DNA from: Chrysemys picta bellii
Lineage: Eukaryota; Chordata; Testudines; Emydidae
Assembly: GCF_011386835.1 (NCBI RefSeq)
Contig: NC_088791.1
Span: forward strand, 55,509,498-55,573,497
Direction: 5' to 3'
DNA length: 64,000 bases
Part shown: positions 21,201-28,699 of the stretch, piece after piece
Position numbering within the stretch: position 1 is the stretch's first letter
How the letters are laid out: each line of letters begins with the position of its first letter
Program-made: the position numbers and the translations under genes
Notes under the pieces: generated by a model
Database searches by the model: none
What the model was told of the DNA's origin: nothing
Seen by the model: only the letters and a program-made list of their open reading frames with translations

Positions 21201-21305
21201 GCCGTCCTCGACCGCACCTTCAAAAGTTCTGCCTGGGGCCTGAAGGTGGTCGAGGTGGCCCCTGGTTCTGGCCGGGTTGAGGGCCGGTCCACCTTCTTCT
21301 ACCAC
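18246..21305 (-). CDS. DIRS copy 1 pol-phase frame ending in tyrosine recombinase (1019 codons)
   Basis: The last ~380 residues are a DIRS tyrosine recombinase, which inserts the cDNA circle. It has a SAM-like N-terminal half ('SRKPSTRTTYLAKWKRF', then 'SSIRVHLAAISAFH'), a catalytic first Arg in 'SARRVSEL' (about residue 825/826), HxxR in 'AHSTRAQASS' (His ~955, Arg ~958), Trp ~981 and the nucleophile Tyr ~991 in 'TEHYAL'. Residues ~45-100 instead belong to the RT N-terminus ('ITSDRWVL...GYAIQF'), because a G/C homopolymer near 21026-21060 joins that phase to the recombinase phase. Residues ~100-640 are the alternate frame over RT/RNase H. The first codon is GTG at 21305-21303, overlapping the Gag stop, so the true start is uncertain. 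Confidence 0.85.
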   Translation of the reverse strand: MVEEGGPALNPARTRGHLDHLQAPGRTFEGAVEDGAPVIPQDPAPSFRDRLSHFHRAWSLITSDRWVLRTVERGYAIQFSSIPPSSPPFPVPLQGPFSRATSYTGSFYAPRYGGHRGGSSGIKGQGILFPLFPHPQVQRRSATHLGLARTQQIRSKVEVPHGLSGGHYPFPRSWRLVCRPRHERRILSHCYLPASQTLPPIRGKQGALPICSPSLRTIFGPTGLHEMYGCRGSVPSSARDTGVPVPRRLAGTRSHQGTSSRSRPHNSAHIQQVGYPTQQGQIHSRTYPENRIHRCGSRLQTRTSHPSRQSLLHHHKPHPGTQGLPNYHGEVVPYPPGSHGFMHVRNQACQTSASPTSDLGVINIPPTSGQPEYGGHNPELGPDLPHMVARSQCGLRGDAVSRPTTLSAPGHRRFISGLGRPSQRAPYPGPVDCTSASPTHQCSGTDGGAPGVPGISQSPTWPLCVSSHRQHHGHVLHQQARRSTFVNSMPRGHSPVGLLHRPLNPSHGIVPPWSPEHFSGPTQQVLSNARVVYPSGHHTFRLPEVGVSPDRPVCISRQQEVPCVLLPARSSSGLPLGCVSPSLERPPVLCLPSVSSGPQGTAQIAQRPGTGDSDRSSVAETTLVHHAVGTLGSDTDPASVVSGSHHAEPRPAASPRPAITPPHGVAAPWFTQAEQQCSHSVQQILLSSRKPSTRTTYLAKWKRFSCWCEQRATSPLHAPIPLILEYLLFLKQQGLAISSIRVHLAAISAFHPGELASSVFSNPMVVRFLKGLDRMYPQQRQPVPTWDLNLVLSKLTGPPFEPLATCSLLYLSWKTAFLVAITSARRVSELRALTSEPPYTVFHKDKVQLRPHPAFLPKVVSPFHINQDIFLPVFHPKPHASRQDQRLHSLDVRRALAFYIDRTRSFRKTTQLFVAVADRMKGSPVSSQRLSSWITSCIRTCYDLAGVSAPHLTAHSTRAQASSTAFLAQVPIQDICRAAVWSSVHTFTEHYALVQQSRDDAAFGSAVLHTAMSHSDPTT
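19247..20971 (-). CDS. DIRS copy 1 reverse transcriptase - RNase H - methyltransferase-like protein (574 codons)
   Basis: RT block: 'GFYSRYFLIPKSKGGLRPILDLRGLN' begins at ~15, 'ALDMKDAYFHI' at 68-79 holds the first catalytic Asp, 'LPFGLSSAP' is at 102-110, and 'YLDDW' at 134-138 is the active site. RNase H follows at roughly 290-420, with 'VTDAS', 'VRELMAV', 'LTDNTTA' and 'ADRLSR' giving the D-E-D-D set. The C-terminal ~150 residues ('IDLFASRDNR', 'YAFPPFPLV', 'APAWPRQHWY') match the region annotated in DIRS elements as DNA-adenine-methylase-like. The Met at 20971 is just the first in frame: comparison with copies 2 and 3 shows the protein normally starts further upstream, and a homopolymer indel near 21040 separates the parts. 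It overlaps the recombinase-phase frame along its whole length. Confidence 0.88.
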   Translation of the reverse strand: MGAIEEVPVELRGRGFYSRYFLIPKSKGGLRPILDLRGLNKFVVKLKFRMVSLGAIIPSLDPGDWFAALDMKDAYFHIAIYPPHRRFLRFVVNRVHYQFAVLPFGLSSAPRVFTKCMAVVAAYLRRQGIQVFPYLDDWLVRGRTKEQVRDHVHIIVRTFNKLGILLNKDKSTLEPTQRIEFIGAVLDSRRAQAILPDNRFCTITSLIQGLKAFPTTTVRSCLTLLGHMASCTYVTRHARLRLRPLQTWVSSIYRPHRDSLNMVVTIPNSVLTSLTWWLDHNVVCEGMPFHAPQPSLHLVTDASSLGWGAHLNEHHTQGLWTAPQLALHINVRELMAVRLACQAFLNLLRGRCVLVLTDNTTAMFYINKQGGARSSILCQEAIRLWDFCIAHSIHLTASFLPGVQNTLADRLSRSFQTHEWSIRPDIIHSVFQKWGFPQIDLFASRDNRKCHVFCSLQGRAPGSLSDAFLLPWRDHLFYAFPPFPLVHKVLLKLRRDQARVILIAPAWPRQHWYTTLLELSVQTPIPLPLYPDLITQNHGRLRHPDLQSLHLTAWLLHGSPRQSNSVLTLSNRFC

Positions 21306-23740
21306 CTCGCCCTCGCCTCCGGGCCGAGTCCTGTCTCTGACGAGGCGGGGGGGGGGTAGAAGCGCTGAGGCTGCGGCCTAAATGGCCTGCGCTGGGGGCC
21401 CACAACATGCATCCCCAGGGAGCGCATGATTGTTCTCGAGTCCTTGAGGCTCTGCAGGCGAGAGTCCGTCTTATCTGAGAACAATCCATGACCCTCAAAA
21501 GGCAGATCTTGTAGGGTTTGCTGCAGCTCCGGAGGCAAACCCGAAACCTGAAGCCAGGAGATCCTGCGCATAGCGATACCCGAAGCCAGGGTCCTCGCCG
21601 CTGAGTCTGCAATGTCCAAGGAGGCCTGCAAGGAGGTCCGAGCCACCTTCTTGCCCTCCTCTACCATGGCTCCAAACTCTTCCCTGGACTCTTGGGGAAT
21701 CAACTCCTTAAACTTCCCCATAGAGTTCCAGGAGTTGAAATTGTAGCGGCTCAGTAGCGCCTGTTGGTTCGCCGCTCTAAGTTGTAGCCCTCCGGCTGAG
21801 TAAACCTTACGGCCAAACAGGTCGAGCCGCTTAGCCTCTTTTGATTTAGGCGTTGCAGCCTGCTGGCCGTGGCGCTCTCGTGCATTCACTGATTCCACCA
21901 CCAGTGAGCACGGTTGGGGGTGGGTATACAAGTACCCATAGTCCTTAGAGGGGACAAAGTATTTTCTTTCCACCCCTCTCGCTGTGGGTGGAATGGAGGC
22001 AGGAGTTTGCCATATCGTATCCGCATTCGTTTGGATCGTGCGGATCAGAGGTAACGCCACCCTCGATGGGGCATCTGCTCCAAGGATGTTCACGATCGGG
22101 TCGTGCACCTCCACTATCTCCTCCGCCTGCAGGTCCATATTACGGGCCATCCTACGCAGGAGATCCTGGTGAGCCCGAAGATCTATCGGAGGGGGACCCG
22201 TACATGAAGTGCCCGCCACTGCCTCGTCCGGAGAGGAGGAAGAGGATGCCTCCGGCGGTACCGGATCCAAGGGGGGGTCCTGATCCCCTTGCTCTTGGGC
22301 CGGGGCATCACCTGCACTTGGGTCCCTGGTGTCGGGTGGCGTGGACACCGAAGCCTCCATGCCTCCTGGCGGAGGCCGAGAGATGGTGGATTCTGGGGCC
22401 CTTCTGACCGAGTGACCCGAGCGAGAGGTCGATGGTATTGGAGCCCCTTGCTCTTGGTGGTACGCCCACGGGGTCCAAAACGACCAGTGAGATGGTCCAT
22501 GAGAGTGGTCCTCTGCCATCTCTTGCCAGTGGCCGAAATTTTGTTCCTCGGCGTGCCCTTGAGGGGGGTATGCCGATCTCGACAGGTCCTCCGAGGAACG
22601 AGACACCGATCTAGACGGCCATGGCGGTGCCGAGAGAGATGAAACCATCCCGGTGGGCTGCGGTGCCGCACGGTGCCGGTCCGGAGATGATCTATCTCTG
22701 CGCGGTGCCGGCGATCGGTGCCGGGACCGCGACCGGTGCCGATGACCTCGTCGGTGCCGGGAGTCGGATCTGGACCTCGACGAGGACCTGGAGTATGCCC
22801 GGTGCCGGGAGCGACCTCTCGACGTCGAGCGTCGACCGTAGCGGTGCCGAGAACTACGTCTCGACGTTGATCGGTGCCGACGATCATATCGGTGCCGAGA
22901 CGAAGAGCGGTGCCGCGAAGAAGATCTTGGCCGCGAGTACGACCGGTGCCGAGACGATATTCGGTGCCGGGACTGCGAGCGGCGTGGGGACCTGCTTCGG
23001 GACCTGGATCGGTGCCGAGGTTCCAGCCCTTGTGATGGCGGGCGCATCAAGGCAGGTTTCCCCCTCGACTGGACCGGGCGAGTCAACGGTGCAGTCGGTG
23101 CCGGTGGTTGAGGCGGTGCCGGCTCCGTGAGAGCTATTAAGTCTCTCGCCGCCGCGAAGGTCTCTGGAGTCGACGGGAGGCACTGTATCACCGCCGGCCT
23201 GGGGGGAGACGCTATTTGCACCGGACTCAACGGCCTCGGCGCCGGAGTCGACGGTGCCGGAGGCACCTGTTTTCGTTGCTCCACCGGTGGACGCGGCTCT
23301 ACCCCCGACACTGGGGGAGCTGGCGTCTTCGGCACTGATGTCCCCGTCTTATGGGCTTTTTTATGCCCTGGGGATAAGGACCGGCGCCGAGGCACTTGCT
23401 GTGTCTGCGGTGCCGACGAGGTCCGGTGCCGGGGAGGCTTGTCTGACGCCACTCGCGTGGTCGTCGCAGCCGGTGCCGCCGGGGCACTGCGCACCGAGGT
23501 GCTAGGTGCCGGGGCCTTGCTCGTGGAAGGAGCGTCCGGGCTAAGAGCCGCCTCCATGAGAAGTTGCCTGAGCCGAAAGTCCCGCTCCTTCTTGGTTCTC
23601 GGACGGAAGGCCTTACAGATTTTACACTTGTCTGTCTGGTGTGACTCTCCCAGGCACTTCAGACAGGATTCGTGCGGGTCGCTCGTGGGCATAGGTTTAG
23701 CGCAGGAGGCGCACAGCTTGAAGCCGGGAGCGTTGGGCAT
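21299..23740 (-). CDS. DIRS copy 1 Gag / ORF1 protein (813 codons)
   Basis: Uninterrupted frame starting MPNAPGFKLC. The N-terminus has a Cys/His cluster: C10-C13, C26-C29, H34, C39-C42, which resembles a metal-binding knuckle. A proline-rich linker (about 70-230) precedes a long Arg/Ser/His-rich RS-like region (about 240-370), encoded by a repeated CGGCACCG octamer. A helical C-terminal half contains 'RYNFNSWNSMGKFKELIPQ', 'ARTSLQASLDIADSAARTLASGIAMRR' and 'LQDLPFEGHGLFS', which recur in all other copies and even in the fragment at 35.0-35.3 kb, so this half is the conserved Gag core. The RS-like arm suggests RNA or nuclear-factor binding by inference only. The stop (TAG at 21301-21299) lies within the start of the pol-phase frame. 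Confidence 0.87.
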   Translation of the reverse strand: MPNAPGFKLCASCAKPMPTSDPHESCLKCLGESHQTDKCKICKAFRPRTKKERDFRLRQLLMEAALSPDAPSTSKAPAPSTSVRSAPAAPAATTTRVASDKPPRHRTSSAPQTQQVPRRRSLSPGHKKAHKTGTSVPKTPAPPVSGVEPRPPVEQRKQVPPAPSTPAPRPLSPVQIASPPRPAVIQCLPSTPETFAAARDLIALTEPAPPQPPAPTAPLTRPVQSRGKPALMRPPSQGLEPRHRSRSRSRSPRRSQSRHRISSRHRSYSRPRSSSRHRSSSRHRYDRRHRSTSRRSSRHRYGRRSTSRGRSRHRAYSRSSSRSRSDSRHRRGHRHRSRSRHRSPAPRRDRSSPDRHRAAPQPTGMVSSLSAPPWPSRSVSRSSEDLSRSAYPPQGHAEEQNFGHWQEMAEDHSHGPSHWSFWTPWAYHQEQGAPIPSTSRSGHSVRRAPESTISRPPPGGMEASVSTPPDTRDPSAGDAPAQEQGDQDPPLDPVPPEASSSSSPDEAVAGTSCTGPPPIDLRAHQDLLRRMARNMDLQAEEIVEVHDPIVNILGADAPSRVALPLIRTIQTNADTIWQTPASIPPTARGVERKYFVPSKDYGYLYTHPQPCSLVVESVNARERHGQQAATPKSKEAKRLDLFGRKVYSAGGLQLRAANQQALLSRYNFNSWNSMGKFKELIPQESREEFGAMVEEGKKVARTSLQASLDIADSAARTLASGIAMRRISWLQVSGLPPELQQTLQDLPFEGHGLFSDKTDSRLQSLKDSRTIMRSLGMHVVGPQRRPFRPQPQRFYPPPASSETGLGPEARARW
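22600..23540. repeat. Dispersed GGTGCCG octamer array within DIRS Gag
   Basis: The plus-strand word CGGTGCCG(A/G) appears about twenty times between 22625 and 23515 at irregular spacing, often in multiples of three. It encodes the Arg-His-Arg/Ser run of Gag on the minus strand. In copies 2 and 3 the same region keeps GGTGCC words but with fewer intact CpGs. Confidence 0.85.
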
Positions 23741-23939
23741 GAGCCCGGCCCCGCGGCCGGGGGAGAAAGGGGGGAGACGACCCCCTTAATCCCCTGGACT
23801 ATTTAGAACAACTTTAAAACTACTTAACTAACTTACAACAAACTCTAAGACTATAACTATAACTACAACTATGATACAACAAGATAAGCTAGGGAAAGTG
23901 GAGAACAGCTAAGCAGCGCTCCACAGTTCCAACGACCGT

Positions 23940-24130
23940 CAGGGGCGGTAAGAAGGAACTGAGGGGGCGCCGGGTCGGCTGGGGTATATATTCAGCGCCA
24001 TGAAGGCGCCACTCTAGGGGGCTCCACAGCCGACCCGCCGGTGTTGCTAGGGTAAAAATCTTCCGACGATCGTGCACGCGGCGCGCACACACCTAATGGA
24101 ATGGATATGAGCAAGCACTTGAAGAAGAAC
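23940..24130 (-). repeat. DIRS copy 1, 5' inverted terminal repeat
   Basis: Reverse complement of 17943-~18100, apparently without mismatches over ~150 bp. It contains GGGGTATATATTCAGCGCC (about 23980-23998), a candidate TATA-type promoter for the minus-strand genomic transcript. The outer 40 bases (24091-24130) match the right half of the ICR with one visible mismatch (CACTTGAAG against CACTCGAAG). Confidence 0.92.
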
Positions 24131-24327
24131 TTATGTTGCATTTTATCCTGTTTATGCTGCCTCATCCACCGTTTGACTGTCAATTGTCTACTTAGAATGT
24201 GAGGTTTTAGAGCAGAGATCTATCTTCCTACATATCTGCGAAGTGCCTACCACTTGTGTGCTACATAAATAGTATAGCAGACAATTCCCTGTAATCCTTA
24301 ACTGCTGTTCAATATCTCTGCACTTTG

Positions 24328-24640
24328 AGTATCAGGGGGTAGCCGTGTTAGTCTGTATCTACAAAAACAACAAGGAGTCTGGTGGCACCTTAAAGACTAA
24401 CAGATTTATTTGGGCATAAGCTTTCGTGGGTAAAAACCTCACTTCTTCGGATGCATAGAGTGAAAGTTACAGATGCAGGCATTATATACTGACACATGGA
24501 GAGCAGAGAGTTACTTTGCAAGTGGAGAACCAGTGTTGACAGGGCCAATTCAATCAGGGTGGATGTAGTCCACTCCCAATAATAGATGAGGAGGTGTCAA
24601 TTCCAGGAGAGGAAAAGCTGCTCTTTGAAACTCACTAATT
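24328..24640 (+). repeat. Abundant sauropsid interspersed repeat ('GTGTTAGTCTGTATC' family)
   Basis: Contains AGTATCAGGGGGTAGCCGTGTTAGTCTGTATC across 24330-24361, then ACAAGGAGTCTGGTGGCACC, TTAAAGACTAACAGATTTATTTGGG, GCATAAGCTTTCGTGGG and ACTTCTTCGGATGCAT, followed by a GATGAGGAGGTGTCAATTCC block. A rearranged second copy sits at 48496-48705. The sequence is one I recognise as very common in turtles and crocodilians; I do not assign its class. No coding capacity is seen. Confidence 0.75.
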
Positions 24641-25050
24641 CAACAATTCACTGGAATTGAAAGGTCCCTTGGATCAGACATACTGATTAGATTTTTTTTT
24701 TTTTTTTAAGAGAAAGATGAATCCTTCAGAGCCCTCAGCACAGAATAAACTGACAAACTTGGGATAAGAAAGTCCCTTCCCACTGAAGGAAGGCTAGAGG
24801 ATTAAAAGCCACACAACACCTTCTCCAGGAACTCTCCCTCGTCCAACATTTGTGAATAAGCCAACTGGATTGTTCCAGACATTACCACAACCGGAGCCAT
24901 ACTTAATACAAGACTGCATTTAATTAATTGCAGCTAGAACAAACACTATGAAAACAGTTCTAACGATTGCAATCACAGGGTGGGTTTGCTCTACCTTGGC
25001 TTACTGGAATGGCACAACTGCATCAGAGGTGCAGAATGAATATAACTGCT

Positions 25051-25559
25051 TGTAGCGGGGTGATCACCTGCTCTGGCCCTGGAGGGGTTGGAAAAGCCCT
25101 GAGGAGGGCTGGGCAAGGTAAAATCCTGGCTGATTGGGGGAAGTGGCTGCAGCTGGGCCACGCCCCAATCAGGCCACAGCTGGCTTGTATAAAAAGGCTG
25201 TGAGCCAGAAGTCCAAGGAGTCTCTCTCTGCGTTCAGGGAGAGAAGGGCCTGGCTGCAGGAAGCTAGACATAGGGTACCTGTAGTGGAGCAGGGCTAGTT
25301 GGAGACTGGCAGTGGCCTTATTCTGAGGTAAGGTAGGGCTAGTGGGTGGGGGTTCCCCAGGGAGGGGAGACCCTAGTACTGAGGGGTGTACTGCCAGGGG
25401 GCAGCACCCCAGATACAAGGGCACCAGGGTCCGGGAGGGACATGGGGGCCAGAGGACAGGCGGATCACCGGCTTGCAGGGGGTGCTCCAGGACGCTGGAA
25501 GAGTTAATTCCCGAGACGACCAGCAGGGGGCGCCGCAGGGGTGAGTCCGCTCCTCTACA
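25051..25559 (+). repeat. Solo LTR of an endogenous retrovirus-like element
   Basis: Starts TGTAGCGGGG and ends CTCTACA (TGTAG/CTACA inverted termini), with a near target duplication CTGCT (25046-25050) / CTGCC (25560-25564). U3-like features: a CCAAT box at 25165-25169 and TATAAAAA at 25188-25195, 23 bp downstream, on the plus strand. A CTCF-consensus sequence occurs at 25520-25533. No second LTR or internal coding region is next to it. The exact retroviral class cannot be told from the LTR alone. Confidence 0.7.
25520..25533 (+). promoter_or_regulatory. CTCF-consensus sequence inside the LTR
   Basis: CCAGCAGGGGGCGC matches the vertebrate CTCF core (CCASYAGRKGGCRS). A weaker related sequence, TGCCAGGGGGCAGCAC, is at about 25391-25406. 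Occupancy is unknown. Confidence 0.6.
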
Positions 25560-26369
25560 CTGCCATTAAAATATAGAGAAAAAAACATTTTACCACCATG
25601 ATTAAAAAATAACAAGCAAAGGAAACTTTCTAAAAGCGGGGAGAAAATACAGGCAATTCTCCAACGCCTCATATACAATGACAGGAAACGGGATGGTTGG
25701 GCTGCAATTTCTGATGTATGCTCAATTTAAGCATGTGTGCATGCACCACTAGGCACTGATTTTAGGTGGTGTTCAAGTAAATAGGCCTAATTTCAAACTC
25801 AGTTTTAAAAGGTAAAAATGACCCATTCCTTTTTACACTGTCGTGGTAAGGAACCGATTTATCTACTTCCAGGATGGTGATTACAAAAAGGAACAAACGT
25901 GGAATCACCAATACTCTTCATAAAAAAGTTAAAGCTATGCATAGACTGCTCTAAATATACATCATTCAAATGGAAAAAACAGTTCACGATCCATATTATA
26001 AACATAGAATTAACTTTCACACAAAGTAGTTACTCACCTTGTGCAGTAATGATGGTTTTTCGAGATGCGTGTCCCTATGGGTGCTCTACTGTAGGTGCAC
26101 TTGCGTCCCTGTGCTGCTGACTGGAGAACTTCAGTAGCAGTTCCCATTAAGCCCACACATGTGCAGTCTCTCCTCATGCTGCTCCACGAGGCTAGCTAGA
26201 GCACGCAGGCTAACCCCCCCTTAGTTCCTTCTCTACCAGAGAGTTATAGACAAGAAGTCAGAAGTAGAGGGGAGGAGAGTGGATTGTGGAACATCCAGAG
26301 GGGGACACATCTTGAAGAGCCATCATTACTGCACAAGGTGAGTAACTTCTTCTTCAAGTAGTTTCCCTA

Positions 26370-27200
26370 TGGGTGCACTACTGTAGGTGACTCCCGAGCA
26401 GTAACCCTTCTGGAGGGCAGGGACTTCAGCGTCGGGTCAGTTACAGATGACAGTACTGTGGAGCCGAAGATGGCATCGGAGGCGGAATCCCCAGTGATCA
26501 CAGTGTTCTGTGAAAGTGTGGGCAGTTGCCGCTCTACAGATCTCGGAGATAGGGACATTCTTGAAGACGGCGACAGAAGAAGTGATTGACTTTGTGACAT
26601 GTGTACGAATTGAGTCTGGAGGGATCATGTTGGTAACATTGTCTGATGCAATTTGGGACCCATTTGGAAAGCCTTTGGGGTGATATTGCTAAGCTCTTGG
26701 ATCTTTCTGCAATGGAGATGAAAAGCCTGGGGGACTCCCTGAAGGCCTTTGTCCTGTCCAGGTAGAAGGCCAGGGCTCTCCTGACATCCAGGGTATGTAA
26801 TATAGCCTCCTGGTTGTCTTGGTAAAGCTTGGAGTAGAAGATTGGAAGGTGAATCAAATGATTCATGTGAAATGGAAAGGTTAATTTAGGGATGAATTTT
26901 GGATACAGCCTGAGCATAACCTTGCCTGGAAAAAATACAGTGTAGGGGGGATGCGCCACTCTCTCTCCTGTTCTCCTAGCCGAGGTAATTGCTATCAGGA
27001 AGGCTGTTTTCACTGATAGGTGAGCCAGCGAACAGGTGGCCATGGGTTCGAAAGTGGACCTAGTCAGTCCTTTCAGTACCAGATTTAGGTTCCACATGGG
27101 GGTAGGAAGTAGAGATTGAGAAAAGGTTTACTATACCCTTGAGGAATCTTTTAGTAGTTGGGTGTCACAGCACTGAGTACCCTTCTGCAGGTTGGTGGAA
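26370..27200 (-). pseudogene. DIRS copy 4 tyrosine recombinase remnant
   Basis: The minus-strand frame 27097-26534 (187 codons) keeps 'LNLVLKGLT', 'ITSARRTGE' (the catalytic-Arg block with SEL lost), 'LHTLDVRRALAFYLDRTKAF' and 'LSKWVPNCIRQCY'. The frame then shifts, and 26600-26367 / 26628-26437 hold the decayed C-terminus: 'SEICRAATAHTFTEHCDHW' shows the catalytic Tyr replaced by Cys and the Trp missing. Catalytically dead. Confidence 0.8.
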
Positions 27201-27593
27201 AGCGGTTATAGCCACTAGCTAGATGAACCCTCAGAGAGTTTACAGATAGTCCCAACCGTTTTAGGGTCAAAGAATAGTCTAGGATATGCAGAAGAGTTGC
27301 AGATATTGAGGAGATTCACTGGGACGTGCACCAAATCTGAAACCTGGACTATTTCTGCAGGTAAGCACATCATGTTGAGGACTTCCTACTGTGTAGTCAT
27401 ACCTTTTGTTCCGCCCTTGAACAAGAGCTTTCTAGGTGTTAGAACCAAGCAGAAGCCATGCCTTGAGGAGAATCCCCAAGTTGGGATGTAGGGTACATCC
27501 TCTGTTCTGCGAGAGGTGGTGTGGGATGGCCAGGAGAGGGATCGGTGGACACATCACGAGCTGTGCAAGGTAAGGGTACCAGGTCTGTTTCGG

Positions 27594-28390
27594 TCAAGTA
27601 GGAGCAATTAGAATGACATGAGCTCTATCCCTTTTTATTTTCAGCAGGACCTTCGACAGTAGGGAAAATGGAGGAAAGGCATAGAGAAGGTCCTTGTCCC
27701 AGGGGAGGAGGAGAGCATCGCCCAGGGAGTGTTGTTCCATCTCTGCTCTGGAGCAGCAGCATGGAAATTTCTTGTTCAGGTGAGTGGTGAAGAGATCTGT
27801 GGACATTGTCTCCCATTGTCTGAATAGGTTATGACACACTGTGGGGTATATCTCTGACTCATAGTCGTGTGGGAATTTGTGACTGAGACTGTTCGCTATT
27901 GAGTTTTGTGTGCCCGGGAGGTAAGCTGTGGATAGTGTAATGTTGTGGGAGATGCACCAATTCCACAGCCTCATCATTTCTGCACATAGGGAGGGTGACT
28001 TACCCCCACCTGCTGATTGATGTAGTACATACAGGCTATGTTGTCTGTTAGGATCTTTGTGTGTGATCCTGTGATCAGCGGGAGGAAATGGACACAGGCA
28101 TTCTTGACCGCTCTTAACTCGAGATTGATGTGAAGGGATATCTCCATGGGTGACCATTTGCCTTGTGTTATGAGGCTGTTTAGATGTGCACCCCACTCTA
28201 TGAGTGATATGTTGGTAGTGAGGAGAAATGACAGATGTTTGAGAGAAAGAAACAGTTTTGCAAACATTGGCTGGGTCCTTCCACAAGTCTAAGGAGTTTC
28301 TGATCCTGGTGGGTGCTGACAGGGATTTGTCAGGTCCATCCTTGTTTGGTCCGTAAACTGAGATGAACCGATTTTGGTACATCACATTTG
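27594..28390 (-). pseudogene. DIRS copy 4 RNase H / methyltransferase-like remnant
   Basis: The 263-codon frame 28385-27594 includes 'NIACMYYINQQ'-type RNase H sequence (better read in frame 28267-27974, 'ILTDNIACMYYINQQ'), 'YLPGTQNSIANSLSHKF' and 'KDLLYAFPPFSLLSKVLLKIKRDRAHVILIAP', the methyltransferase-like block. Two frames interleave because of indels. Confidence 0.8.
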
Positions 28391-28699
28391 AAGCCTGGCA
28401 TGTGGTATTACCATACCATTACCATATGCTCCAAGAGTTGGAGGCAGAGCCTAGCTGCTATTTGTGGTCTGTTTTGAACAGTGTCTATGAGTGTGACCAA
28501 GGATAGGAACATGTGATGAGGTAAGAGGGCTTTGGCCTGTTACAATTCAAGGTTGGCCCCTATGAATTCCAGGCGTTGCACTGGAGTGATGGTTGACGTC
28601 TGGGTGTTAATCTGTAGACTCAGTTCCGTAAACATGTGAATTGTAGCTTCAGTGACTTGGTGAGCCTCTCAGAGAGATTGAGCTCTGAGGAGGCAATTG

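Larger units (their letters stand above)
17885..24130 (-). mobile_element. DIRS-type tyrosine-recombinase retrotransposon, copy 1 (youngest)
   Basis: Nearly complete element of about 6.25 kb read on the minus strand. Order from its 5' end (right): 5' ITR (24130-~23940), Gag/ORF1 (23740-21299), RT-RNase H-methyltransferase-like frame (to 19247), overlapping tyrosine-recombinase frame (to 18246), internal complementary region (18131-18230) and 3' ITR (18110-17885). DIRS elements are known to use such split inverted repeats plus a tyrosine recombinase instead of an integrase, and to make no target duplication; none is seen here. The ITRs match essentially base for base over 150 bp and the ORFs are long, so insertion is recent. 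The one apparent lesion is a homopolymer shift near 21040. Confidence 0.93.

Noticed and set aside
22600..23540. Repeated octamers considered as a CRISPR-like or satellite array
   Set aside because: Spacing is irregular, the repeat is only 8 bp, it lies in a coding region and the DNA is eukaryotic.
22621..23789. Long plus-strand open frames (169 and 220 codons) opposite DIRS Gag
   Set aside because: They are antisense to an 813-codon frame rich in the CGGCACCG octamer, are Gly/Ala/Val-rich, match no family I know, and are not kept in copies 2 and 3.
24500..26000. Open frames of 73-133 codons around the LTR as host exons
   Set aside because: They fall in a CCAAT/TATA-bearing solo LTR or overlap on opposite strands, and show no splice-site or family support.
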